Assembly (NCBI RefSeq): GCF_000002425.4
Contig: NC_037270.1
Coordinates: 5,082,239-5,146,238, forward strand
Direction of reading: 5' to 3'
Source of the DNA: Physcomitrium patens
Taxonomy: Eukaryota; Streptophyta; Bryopsida; Funariales; Funariaceae
DNA: 64,000 nt
Shown here: piece after piece, positions 48,925 to 61,218 of the stretch
Numbering within the stretch: the stretch's first letter is position 1
Layout: each line of letters opens with the position of its first letter
Notes under the pieces: model-generated
Database searches by the model: none
Told to the model about the DNA's origin: nothing
The model's input: the letters and a program-made list of their open reading frames with translations, nothing else
Made by a program: the position numbers and the translations under genes

Positions 48925-51900
48925 GTCATAGATAGTTATTTGATATCTTTTAGAGATGTTACGCATGAAATTATCTATTTAGATGTAGTAATTAAAGATC
49001 ATAATAGCATAGTAATATTTAATATAATAAGATCTTTATCTAATTTTATTACTTTAGGATTATCTTAATTAAAAAAATATAATCCTCAAATGGATTGGAT
49101 TTTTTGTAACTTTAATTTTTCTTGTAGTTTAATCCAAAATCTCATTAACCAAGTTGAAGTACATAAGTTTAGTATATTCAAGTCCTTACTAGTAGTTACA
49201 AGAACTTTTATGCATATCACTAAAGAAGGATCATCTTTTGCTATATATGCCACGTCCATTTTTTATGGTAGAAAGATATCAAGTAATATTCCTAGCATAT
49301 ATCAAGATTTTTAAGATGTTTTTTTAAAAAAATATATAAATATTTTTTTAGACCATTGTCCTTGTGATTGTTCCATAGATCTTCACAAATAGACTCAACC
49401 ATCATTTGAATCAATCTATAGCCTATTACAAAATGAATTAGCTATACTTAAAAAATACATTGATAAGGACGTGGCTAAGAATTTCATATTCCATTTTAAA
49501 TCTTCAATCAAGGCTCCTATTTTAGTTGAGAAGAAAAAAAAAAATTGATCTCTATGAATGTGTGTAGACTATTAAGTACTGAATAAGATCACCATCAAAA
49601 ATAAATATCTTCTATTTTTAATTCTAGGAGTTTTTTAATTAATTAAATTAATTAAATATTTATATAAAATAGATCTACAAGGAGTCTATAATTTGATACA
49701 CATTAAAGAAAGAGATGAACAAAAAAATTGTATTTTAAACCAGATGTAGGTATTTTAAATATAATGTTATGCCATTTGGATTCACAAATGTATCAACTGC
49801 TTTTCAACATTTAATGAATGATGTCTATTATGTATTTTTTTGATGATTTTATCATCTATTATTTAGATGATATTTTAATCTATTCTAAGAATATAAAAAA
49901 ACATGAAGTTCATATTTATTGTGTATTATAAAAACTTAGAGATACAAGATTATATGCCAAGTTAGAAAAGTGAGTATTCCACACTACTCAAGTTAATTTC
50001 ATAGAATACATTATTTTCAACAAAGGGCTAATGATGGATCCAAAAAAGATCCAGATTCTCATTAATAAGAAGATTCTAAGAACAATAAAAAATGTTCAAT
50101 ACTTTTTGGGCTTTATCAATTACGATCAGATCTTCATTAAGAATTTTTTTCAAGTTACAATTCTATTTATACATTTGACTTGTAAAAACAAACTTAAATG
50201 GTGTAAAGAAGCCAAAGCATCATTTGATGCTTTAAAAATAGAGTTTATTTCTACACCAATCTTATATCATACTAACTTCTCTAAGACATTTTTTATGGAA
50301 ATAAATGCATCAAACTTTGTCTTAGATGTAGTATTGTCATAAATAAGAGTAAATAATAAATTCCATCTAATAGCTTTTATATTAAAAAAAAATTTCAACA
50401 GCTAAGATTAATTATGAGATTCTCAACAAAGAATTCTTTGCAATTGTGGATTCATTTCAAAAATGGTGTCATTATCTAGAAGGTACCTTGGATCCAATCA
50501 TTGTACATACAGATCATAAGGACCTTGAGTATTTCATATCGATATTTGTTTTGAATTGTTGCCAAGCTTGTTGGAGCATGTCTTTATTGAGATTTGATTT
50601 TAAGATCACTTATTGACTTGGAAAACAACAAGGTTTGTCAAATGTCTTTTCTAGACATTCTTATCTTGTACAAAAAGAAAGAAATGTATCTTTTAATCAA
50701 CAAAGAATGATTCTCTTAAAGCCAAAGCATTTTCACCTTTGAGCAATAAAATCAACTTTGACTATTGATTCAACCTTTGTCAAGCAAATTCAATCAAGTA
50801 TGTTCTTTGATCTTCTTGTCTATGATATTAAGAATAGTTCTTCTAAATCTCATGATACTTCAAAGCTCAAGTTCAAGAATAACCTACTCTATTTTGAAGG
50901 ATGATTATATATTCCAAAAGACGAGGCATAATTATGTGTTTTTTAAGCTTGTCATGACTTTCCAACAACTGGATATTTTAGATACAAGAAGACTTTGGAA
51001 CTAATATTAAGAGATTTTTTATAGCTTCAAATGTGGAAGGAAATCAAAGACTTTGTACAATTATGTGATATTTGTTTAAGATCCAAAACTCCTTGCTATT
51101 GACCTTATGGATTTCTTCAGCCATTACCTATTTCAAAATAATTATGATCTTTTATATCTATAGATTTTATCACAGATCTTTTAATCTAAAGTTTGTATAA
51201 TTCTATATTTATGAATTGTAGTTCATTTTTATCAAAATAACACACTTTGTATCATGTATAAAATCTATTACAAGTGAAGAAATGGCTAAGTTTTTTTTTG
51301 ACAATATCTATTGCTATTATGGATTGCTTTAAGTTATTATATCAAATAGGAAGGCTCAATTTATATCAAGATTTGAAAAATCCTTTTTAACATTCTAAAG
51401 GTGGATATAAAGCTCTCTTTAGCTTTATATTTCCAAATTGATGGATAAGTAGAATGTGTGAATCAAGTTTTTTAGTAGTATTTGATGTGTACCATCAATT
51501 ATTATCAAGATGATTGGACAATTGTTTTACTACTGGCAGGATTTGCGTACAATAATTTGGTACATTCTTCCACTCAAAAAGTATCTTTCTTTGCCAACTA
51601 TGGTTTTCATCTACAACTTGATACTTTTGACTTTTCAAAAATTAATAATCATATAGTATAAGATTTAGCAAACTGTTTGTCAATACTACATGCAATAATA
51701 AAGATGCAATCAAAGGGAGATCAAGAATAATAATAGATCAATGCAAATGCTTATCACAAGGAACAACAATAATTTAACATGAATGATAAGGTATGGTTAT
51801 TTTATTGTAATATTAAGACTATTTATTCTTGTGACAAGTTGGACTATCGTGGGCTTGAATCTTTTCTTATTTGTAAATAAGTCAATCTTGTTGCTTATTG

Positions 51901-52649
51901 ATTACATCTATCAAAGTCTATGAAGATCCATCTTATATTTCATGTGTCTCTTCTTAAATCATATAAGACAATGAATATCTCAAAAAGAAGACAAATGCCA
52001 CCTCCTCCTATAGAAGTGGATAATAATAAAGAATTTGAAGTAGAAGAAGTCTTAGATTCAAGGCGGTGCCAAAATAGGTTGGAATATCTTATTCATTGGT
52101 GTGGATATGATATAAATGAATGCACATGAGAGCCAATAAAGAATCTTATAAATGCAACAAAGAGAATTGAGACTTTTCATTGATAACATCCATCAAAATC
52201 AAAATAAAGAATAACAAATCTTCACTATAAAAAAATAAGATCTAAAAAAGATAGCATTCTATCTTCTACCCTTGTTTGTAGTTTCTATGTATTTGTGATA
52301 TTAAAAAGATGAAAAACCAAAAATCAATAGATTCAACTCAAGAGCTTTCATTTGTTGATTTACCAAATGATACATTATAATTGATACAATCTTTAAAACA
52401 ATGTTATTAAGATGAAGATCTTTAAGAACGACATTTTCTACCTCAAATAGATGGTAAAATACAACATTTTGGATATCATGACCCTAGAAGAGACTCTTGA
52501 TATTTGGTGATTTTATGAGACCTAAAAATAATTCTTAATGATGTTCTTAATGTTTTATTTGAAGGAAGTTATGAAGGCTTCAACAATGTACAAATAATAA
52601 GGTAATCTTCACGTCTTGATATGAGACATTATCAATGGCTTAAAAGACC
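48545..52649 (+). repeat. Right arm of the 4.1-kb inverted repeat (gypsy pol region)
   Basis: Reverse complement of 33015-37107, apart from 12 extra bp in the (AT)n run at 48885-48921. First mismatches are at 48544 and 52650. The spacer between the arms is 37108-48544. Confidence 0.93.
48660..52195 (+). pseudogene. pol: Gypsy pol in the right arm (heavily decayed)
   Basis: Same content as the left arm: protease start after CTACAATAG near 48672, RT around 49520-50010, RNase H near 50280-50640, integrase near 50990-51850 and a chromodomain remnant at about 51990-52130. It follows the B gene order throughout. By its flanks this arm originally belonged to D. Confidence 0.85.
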
Positions 52650-52713
52650 CATCATCCATCTTCAAAGAAAACAAAGATTTGAATATGTGTCAAATAGAAT
52701 TAACTTGTTGTAG
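52309..52713 (+). pseudogene. Element D ORF3 remnant, unknown function
   Basis: A 135-codon frame from ATG 52309 (MKNQKSIDSTQELSFVDL) with several stops. It is indel-free relative to B up to the shared-position stop, which is TAA at 52603-52605 (codon 99 in both). Beyond it RHYQWLKRPIIHLQRKQRF matches B and A. Confidence 0.68.
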
Positions 52714-52735
52714 AATTTGTCCTTAGAAATGCAGA

Positions 52736-52957
52736 GAACGGTACAAGTATATATACATTCTTTGATAAATACATATATGAGTACATTGAAGTTAATAATA
52801 GTGGATAAAAATAAAACTATTTTTATTATTCCTTCTAGAAAAGTTTCTTTGAAGCTTCATGGACATTGTTTTAATTTTACATATCTTTATAGTTGATTGA
52901 TAGATTAGAAACAAGTTAACGAGATATTAGTTGCTTGTGGAGCAAGATAATTGTGTT
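52736..52957 (+). repeat. Element D 3' LTR, left piece
   Basis: Diverged LTR start (the TGTC end is mutated, so the border is approximate), followed by sequence aligning with the first part of the other D-type LTRs. It is interrupted by repeat X copy 2. Confidence 0.75.
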
Positions 52958-52961
52958 ACGT

Positions 52962-54591
52962 TGTCGTATTATGTGAAGTCTTGCTTGAGAATGCATTGAG
53001 GACTTAGCTATGGAAGGTAAAAGAAAATTGCAACAAAAGGTCCTAAGAATCCAATAGGATTTTAGAAAATTTATAATTAAAAGTTAACAATCATAATCAA
53101 ATATTAAGCAAGCTCAATTAAATTTTATTGAAGTTATAAAAAAAACACAAGGAAATCCTAAAGAAATATAAAAGAATATTATAGAAAACTTAGTCAAACC
53201 TTAACAAAAATCTAATAGAATCTTAAATTCTAACCAAATCCTAATTCTAATCTAACCTTAATCAAACCTTAGACAAATCCTAAATCCTGAATCGAATCTT
53301 AATCAATTCTTAATCAAACTTTAAACCTTAAATCAATCCCTAATCAAATCCTAAATTAAACCTTAAATCCTAATTCAAACCCTAATCCAAACTCTAAACC
53401 CTAAATCAAATCCTAAATCAAACCCTAAACTCTAAATCCTAAAACAAATCCTAAACCATATCCTTATCCTAACAAATCCTAAATCCTAAACCAAATCCTA
53501 ACCAAATCCTAATCCTAAATCTTAATCAAACCCTAATCCAAACCAAACTCTAATCACAGATTTGAAAATTAAATAACTAAAGATTGAACTGTTGATTCTA
53601 ATTCAAAATTTGCATACTACTTGGAATTTAAGTTAGAATCTAGCACACAAATTTCGAAGAAAATCGCACTTACCAATTAGTCGATGACCTCAAAATTCCG
53701 CTCGAATGTTGGATGGTCTCTCCTTCTCCAATCTTGATGCCAACTTCCAACACTGACATTTTCTTTTTCCACCATTCGATTGCTTCCAAATTTTACTAGC
53801 ATATAGGAAATCATATCTTCTACTGATAAAACCAAAAATTTCTCCAATCCAGCTAGCAAATTTCTAGATATCTAAGAAAACCTTACAGGTCCTCAAAACC
53901 CTAAATTCCGAGATCTTAGCGCACAAAAATCTTCATATGTATCGATCTAGCCACTCAATTGACCTCAAATCTCTTATACACATTTACAAAAAGCATACCA
54001 ATAATTCTCGAAATTTTCACTTGTAAAAATGCTACAAAAGACATGAAATCCAAACATTTGTAAACTAGTTTTATTTCTCAAAGATTTGAATTCACAGTGA
54101 ACATCACTCGCTTTGAAAATCCCTCAAAAATCCAATACTGATCCAAACGACACGAAATCACCTCTCAAAAATTCTTCCACAAGTCTTTTCTCTAATTTGG
54201 CTCTTTGATCTGCCAAAGAACTTTTAGTCGCCGTCAGAGCATGGTTTTGTGCGTAGGGGTCTGATTTCGACCTAGGTTCATAACCGGTCCTCTTTGGGTA
54301 TCAACTTTCATCTTCTTGAGGTAATTTTTACTAATTTGCACTCCTAACTCCTCCCTACATATGCCTATATTCTTTATTTTTCTAATCTACTTTGTTTTGT
54401 CTTATTTATGGCCTTACAAAATAAATAGAAGTATAATTTGTAAAATGACAGCATTAGCACCTTTAATTTTTCTACCCTTTGACTAATATCTATTTTTCCA
54501 AGATAATTTGCTACAACATTTTTGAAGTGAGATCCTCAAAACATGATATTTTCTTCACCCTTTCACTTGTTAGCCATATTACATCATGACA
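52962..54591 (+). repeat. Repeat X copy 2 (complete, 1630 bp)
   Basis: Starts TGTCGTATTATGTGAAG and ends ATTACATCATGACA. ACGT flanks it on both sides (52958-52961, 54592-54595), and removing the insert restores a continuous LTR. Because the ends are near-palindromic, a shorter duplication cannot be excluded. It holds a degenerate telomere-like array at about 53080-53560 and a more GC-rich right half. The minus-strand frame 53859-53677 (VSVGSWHQDWRRRD) is not a known protein. It may be a solo LTR of an unknown retroelement or a non-autonomous DNA transposon. Confidence 0.8.
53080..53560. repeat. Degenerate CCTAAA-type (telomere-like) array in repeat X copy 2
   Basis: Irregular tandem units such as AATCCTAAATCCTAAACC, with occasional perfect AAACCCTAAA. 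These resemble decayed plant-type telomere repeats (CCCTAAA). X copies 1 and 3 have comparable tracts. Confidence 0.75.
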
Positions 54592-54905
54592 ACGTACATA
54601 TAAAGAACTTGCCTTGTAAGTTAAGATACATGTCTTACAAAGTCAATAGATTTTGAAGGTCCTATAGAATATTGGTATGTAGTTCCTAATTAAGAGTATG
54701 TATGGAGTGAAGGGTGAAGCCTCCTTCATTCTTGTCAATGCTTTTTTAGTCTCTAGTCTTGTTTGAAGATTTTCTAGTTTTTTTTTATTTTTGGAATTAG
54801 CCATTCTAATTCAATACTATATCATCTTTGAGTGACTTTTTTGCTCTTTTTAATGACATAAGAGTGTATTGAGGATTTCTTTCTTTGAAATTTATATCCT
54901 TGGCA
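54592..54905 (+). repeat. Element D 3' LTR, right piece
   Basis: Continues the LTR after repeat X and ends TATCCTTGGCA. The next 5 bp are AGTCA, compared with GGTTA beside the D 5' LTR. Confidence 0.8.
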
Positions 54906-55822
54906 AGTCATATACAAAATATTTTATAAACTACTTCATTGATTTGACTTGTTTATATAATAAGTTAAAAATAAACATACTATACTAACATTCAAAGAGC
55001 TCAATACATAACTTCAAATAAAAAAACATCATATTAGACTTCGACAAAATATTCAAAAGAAGTACTAATCATGAACTTTTATTATGCTATCAACCACTGC
55101 TATTATCCATAATAAAATCACTAATCTTATAATTTTTTTAACTAATTACAAATAAGTTTTGATTAATTTATATGTACTTGATGTGAGATTTTTAGTCTTA
55201 ATTTTAGATATTTTTTTTATGTCTATACAACTTCAAATAGCTCTTGCAAATTCTTATGAATAGCCATTGCATTCTTTTGGACTATCAAATTAGTACTATT
55301 TATTTTCTACTAGCCCTACTCATAACCATTCTTCATCTTTTATAGAAGATCCATAATTAAATGCAAATATTATAGAGCATGGTTATGACAATCAATAGAA
55401 CTTGTTTGAGGATCTTATTGAAGTTATCTATAAAGTTCTTATGATCTAAAAAAATAACAATGAGCGGATTTTTAATTTGTATACTTCTATCTACTTTTTA
55501 AGCAATGAAGATTCTTTTTCCTTCATGCTCGTCCTTAGTAATCTCAGCAAAAAGAAGCATCTATGTAATAAGAGATCAATGGCCAACTCAAGTCTTTCCT
55601 TTTAAAAATAAATAAATTCATAAATGATATTAAATACATATCTGAACTACAGTGCAATATATTATTTTTTGATAAACTTGTTGATATAGGACATATTATT
55701 TTATTCAATAAAAAATATTATGTCATATTAATCTAGATAAAGCCATTCATAATTATTGCATCCGAAAAAAGAGATACTCTAATAAGATTATACAAACTAG
55801 TAACCATAGATGATATAACCAT
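54906..55822 (+). pseudogene. Copia F, gag end and protease region (decayed)
   Basis: Resumes copia gag where it broke off at 38811: an FDLF-like segment, then LTFKEL, as in the usual LTFEEL portion of copia gag. Further on only weak similarity remains. It is interrupted by X copy 3. Confidence 0.65.
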
Positions 55823-57391
55823 TGTCATAATATGTGAAATCTTACTTGAGAATGCTCTGGGCACTTAGCTATGGAAGGTAGAATGGAAATTACAACAATA
55901 AAATCCTAATTCTAATAGAATACTAACTAAAATCTAATTAGACTATAACAATGCTAAACAAGCTTTATTCAAAATCAAAGAAATGTCAAAGGAATTACAA
56001 AGAAACAATAAGAAATCTTAAAGAAATATTAGAATGCTTACAAATATAAGTCAAATATATCTCAATTCAATCTTAATTTAATCCTAATTAAAATCCTATT
56101 GGTCTTCATTAAAACTTTAGGCCAAAAACTAACTAAATCTTAAATCTTAAATAAATATTGATAAAATCTTAAACCCTAATCAAATCCTAATCCTAAACCA
56201 AATCCTAACCAAATCCTAACCAAATTCTAAATCCTAAACCAAATCTTAATCTTAAATCAAATCCTAATCCTAAATCAAACCCTAACCAAATCCTAAATCC
56301 TAAACTAAATCCTAACCAAATCCTAAATCCTAAACCAAACCCTGATCAAATCCTAGTAATTTCGATAACAGATTTAAATCTCAATTACTAATAAATGAAC
56401 CATTGATATTAATTCAAAATTTGCACACTTCTTAACAATTAAGTTGACAACAAGCACAAAAAAATTGAAAAGGATTGGAATTACCAAATAGACAATAACC
56501 TCAAAAACGTGCTTGGATATTAGTCAGCCTCCTTCTCTAACCTTGATGCCAATCTCTTCGAGCCAATATCTCTCCTTTTCACCATTCGATTGATTTCAAA
56601 AATTTTATATACATAGAAAAATAAGTCTACTATTTTCATTTATAAATTTAATTTCAATCCAAAAAGTAAATTCCAAGCATCTTAAAAATCCTCACTAGAC
56701 CTAAAATTCTTTTTCTAAAACCTTGATCCACTTAAACCTCAATAACCCTCAATTAAATCATTTGATTAAGCTAAAATTTATAATACCTATTAAGCCTAAA
56801 TATAACCATTAATCTACAAAATTTTACTTATAGATCTATTACAAAACTCTTGAAATCATCCAAAACATCAACCCTATTTTATTTCATAAAATCCAAGTCA
56901 TCTAAAAACAAACTTGACTTTGTAAAGCTCTTAAAAAATCATTACGAATCCAAATCATCCAAAACCAATGCTCACAAAAACTTTATCTAGTTTTCTATCA
57001 AAACTTGTTCTCCGATCTACAAAAGAATCTCCAAATCGTCATCAAGATTTGGTTTTGTATATTGGGATCTATTTTCAACGTAGATTTATAACCGGCCTTT
57101 TTTTGGATATCAATATCTAGTTTTTCTAGATAATTTTTGCTAAAATTTACTTTTAACTTCTTTCTAAAGATGTCTACATTATTTATTTTTCCAATCTACC
57201 TTATTTTGCTTTATTTTTGGCCCTACAAAGTAAATAGAAGCTATTTTTCTAAAAGAGCAGTATTACTACTAAAAGTTTTACTACCTTCCTATCTTTTTTT
57301 CATATTTTTCTTCTTTATCTTTTAACTTGGCTCTTCTATAATAAGATCCATATTATTATCTTTCACCATATAGTCATGTTACAATATGAAA
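55823..57391 (+). repeat. Repeat X copy 3 (complete, 1569 bp)
   Basis: Starts TGTCATAATATGTGAAATC and ends TTACAATATGAAA, a decayed ATGACA. CCAT flanks it exactly on both sides (55819-55822, 57392-57395). The telomere-like array is at about 56040-56355. It aligns with copy 2 over most of its length. Confidence 0.8.
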
Positions 57392-60300
57392 CCATCTCAA
57401 TAATAGAAGTACTTTGTGTTACAATAAATTCTAAATTGCATATTTCTTCAACAATACATCTCTTAAATCTTTGGTATTAGCAATTAAGTCATATCAACTA
57501 TCAAATTTTGAGCCTATTCAACAAAAAAAAAATTTGAGATGGCATTCAAAATTCACAATAATTCCTTAGTCCTATATATTATGCTTTAAAGAAAAATATG
57601 CCAATCTTTTCTTTAGCAAACAATACATCAAGTGAAAATTCCATTAGAATTAATTGACATCAATTTTTGTAACAAGCTATCGATATCATCATTAGAACAT
57701 TCAAATTATTTCTTTGTCTTTATTAATGATTATAATAGGAAATATTGGATTTACTTCTTATAATCAAAAGCTAAAACCGTCACTAAGTTTCAACAACATC
57801 AATACGTACTGAAAAGGCAAAAAAATCAAAAAATCCTCAAAATATGCTTTAATAATGGAAGAAAATATACTAATGAAAAGTTTGACTATTACCTCTAATC
57901 TCAAGGAATTCTTTGGATCTATCTACTACTCATATATCCTAAGAAAATGGAAGAATTACACTATTTTCAATAAAATTATATCTATACTATTTAGAGAAAA
58001 AATATCTATTTTTTTTAAACAAAAAGAATGTAGATAACCATCCAACTAGTGAATTATATATCCACTTGTTTAATTGACAATATTGCCTTCAACAAACTTT
58101 ATTTTAGCAGCAAATTAAATCTCAACTGTTTATTTATTTTAAGTTGTATCATACACAGCCATCAAGATAAGTTTGATAAACTTAGATCTTGCTTCTTCAC
58201 CAAATTTTTTTTGGATCTAATTAAGAATTCAAAGCATATAAAATATAGCTACTAAAATTAAACCAAATCCAAATAAATAGGGATATAATCTTTAGAGATG
58301 ACTACTTTTTAGATACAAATAATGAAGAGAGCATCTTAATTGTATCTATACTTATTTTATCAAAATATTCTAATATATTGGAAGCATTAATATCTTATTC
58401 AAATTCATCTCAAATTCCATTGCTTATACCATTATAATTGACTCTATTAAGCTTATTAGACTCTCTAAAAGTGACCACTACAGAGCCAATTTTACAAAAT
58501 TATATGAGTTAGTAATTGTCTATATTCTTTGCTAATGCTTCAACAAAACTAACTACTTAGTCTTCTTTAGATCCTTCTTTTTATTAAAATATATTAAACA
58601 ACCTTGAATATTAGCCAATAATTGATGCATTTAATGATTTCACATCACTTTTGGACTATTGACAAAATCCAAGTAATGACTAATAACTTCAATCGATATC
58701 AAAAACTTTTCACAGTGGCAAAAGAATTCAACATTCATCTTGATAGTTACAAGCTTATTTTGTGGTTGTATACGAGCTACTAGTAGAGCCTACCTATTTC
58801 ATTGATATACAAAAATGATACATGGACCTTCATATCATTCTTTATTGGAAAAATTCCTATAAGTATCAAATGGATTTTTAAAGAAAAATTAAAATTAAAT
58901 ACGTCATTTTAAAAATATAAGGCACATTTAGTAGTTCAAGATTTTGAACAACAACCAAGAATTGATTATGAAGATACTTTTATGCTATTAGTGAAATGGA
59001 GAATAATCAAACTTCTATTCACTCTTATTGTATACCAATTTAGAATTTATTATGAAGATACTTTTGTATTAGTAGTGAATTAGAAAATAGTCAAACTTCT
59101 ATTAGCTCTTGCTACATAATATAATTAGCTATTATATCATATAGATGTCAAAACAACCTTTCTACATGGGAATCTAAAACAAGTAGTCTTCATCACTCAA
59201 CCTTAAGGCTTTGATGTCCAAAGAAAAAAAAACACCTTATATATAGGTTCCACAAAGCATTATATGGTTGTCAACAAGCACTTAAATAATGGTATAAGAA
59301 AATAGATTTTTTCTTACAAAATTAAGGATTTATCAAAGATTAAGGTGACTACAACATATATGTTGTAAAGCATGAAGCAAAAATTCTATTCCTTGCTTTA
59401 TATGTTGATAATGTATTATTCATAGGAAATTACACTAGGTGAATTGAATTATTCAAAAATTAGCTTGAATGTCAATTCAATATATCTAAGCCAGAAAAAT
59501 AGAATATGACTTTGTTTTTTTAAAGCTAATGGCATATAAATCACACAAGGGATTTTTGAGACACAAAGACCTTGAAACAAATATTAAAGCTTTTTGATAT
59601 GAAAAATTATCAACTTGTTTCTATATCCATAGTTGAGAAGCTTAAACTACAAACTAATATGAAAATGCTTTATTGTGACCCTGAGCTATATACATCAATC
59701 ATTAGAAAATTAATCCAATTGCAACATACTCGCCCAAACATTTCTTATGCCATTAGAATTTGCATCACATTCATAGCTAGACCTCAACTACTATAACTAT
59801 AAGCTATAAAATATATTTTCAAATATCTCATATAAATCAAACATTATGACATTTTCTATAAGAAAAATAACAACTTATAAATTTTAGGCTATGTGGATGC
59901 TAAGTAGGCAAGAGATTTAGAGGATATAAAATCTACAATAGACTTTGTATTTTGTCTTGAACAAGGATCTATTAAATGATTATTAAAAAAAATAATAAAT
60001 TGTTGCTTTCAATTCTTTTGAAGCAAAATACATGGCTCTTTCTACTACAATACAAGAAGTAGCCTAGCTGGAGAAATTAACAAGAAATCTAGGCCTATAA
60101 ATTAATCATATAGTAATTACACTATGACAAAAAAGCTTTTATAAAAATAGAAACTAATTCCAAAATTAACCAATGCATAAAGCATATTAGTACTTATTAT
60201 GACTTTATTTATGAATGGATCACAACTTGTGAAATCACAATTCAATATGTACCATCCATAGAACAAAACATCAATATCTTTAATAAGTCTTTAGACAAAA

Positions 60301-60700
60301 TAATATTTCAAAAAAATTAGAAATGCTTATAATTAAGTAATTACTATGATATAGCAACTGTTGTAGATAATCAACACATAGATAATTAAATTATATTACT
60401 ACTATAAAAACCTCTCTAACGAAACATCTTCTATAAGAATTAATATTAGGTATTTTATGTAGCCTAATTGAGTCATTATTCATGAATTGTACTCCAATAA
60501 GAATATTTTCTACAATCGACATAATATTCTTAAAATTCTTTGAAGCCAATATATTTCATTCATGTAATTAAGACATAAAATCAAACAAGGGATAATTACA
60601 GCATTTACATGCTTTTTTGACATAGATAATAAATTCACAGCTTCTTTTTTGATGTCTTCTAATACACTCTGAAGAATCTTGTTTACATCTACATCACTAT
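57392..60700 (+). pseudogene. pol: Copia F pol: GAG-pre-integrase, integrase, RT and RNase H (decayed)
   Basis: Recognisable in copia order: SHINYQILSL (GAG-pre-integrase, near 57467), integrase YFFVFINDYNRKYW (near 57709) and NNGRKYTNEKFDYY (57852), RT KWIFKEKLK with KAHLVVQ and IDYEDTF (58868-58980), HIDVKTTFLHGNLKQ (59138), FHKALYGCQQALK (59250), ALYVDNVLF (59395), then TRPNISYAI (59731) and the RNase H segment ALSTTIQEVA (60032). Integrase precedes RT, which defines copia. Stops are frequent. Near 58965-59090 a segment of about 100 bp is duplicated in tandem. Confidence 0.88.
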
Positions 60701-61218
60701 TTTTGTATTATGTATATTCTTTCTTGAGAATACATCAAGCTCCTAATTGTAGAAAGTAACTAGAAATACAACAATAAAATCCTACAAAGTCAAATAGAGT
60801 CTTAATTAAATTTTAAGTAATCTTTAACAATTTAAATTAAACTTTAACCAAATCAAAAGTAATTTAAAAGAAGTTACAAAAGAAACATAAAGAAGTTATA
60901 AATTAATTTCAAATAATAATAATAATAATAATAAAATCCTAAAAAAAAAGCTTCCAAAACCTCTCAGATGTTAACTACCTTCCTTCTCTAGCTTGAATAT
61001 TGATCTTCCAATAACAATTTTTTCCTAGTAAACTATTCAAATACTTTAAAAACTGACTCTTCTAAAAGAAGGCAGCATTAGCACTTGTTAATTTTTCCTA
61101 CCTCCTTGTCTATTATCTATATTTCTAAGATAATTTGCTAAAATAATTTCATTTAAGCTCTTTTATAATAAAATATTTCTTTTCTTCTTTCAACTAATGG
61201 CCATGTTACTACATGACA
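60701..61218 (+). repeat. Repeat X copy 4 (internally deleted, 518 bp)
   Basis: Starts TTTTGTATTATGTATATTC, decayed from TGTCGTATTATG, and ends CTACATGACA. CTAT and CTGT flank it. The telomere-like array and much of the centre are missing, but both ends match copies 2 and 3. Confidence 0.7.

Noticed and set aside
53080-53560. True telomere end or chromosome terminus
   Set aside because: The array is degenerate, lies inside a repeat element nested in an LTR, and is followed by more than 10 kb of ordinary sequence.
53677-53859. Minus-strand 60-codon frame in repeat X as a gene
   Set aside because: Not conserved as a frame in the other X copies and without a known domain.
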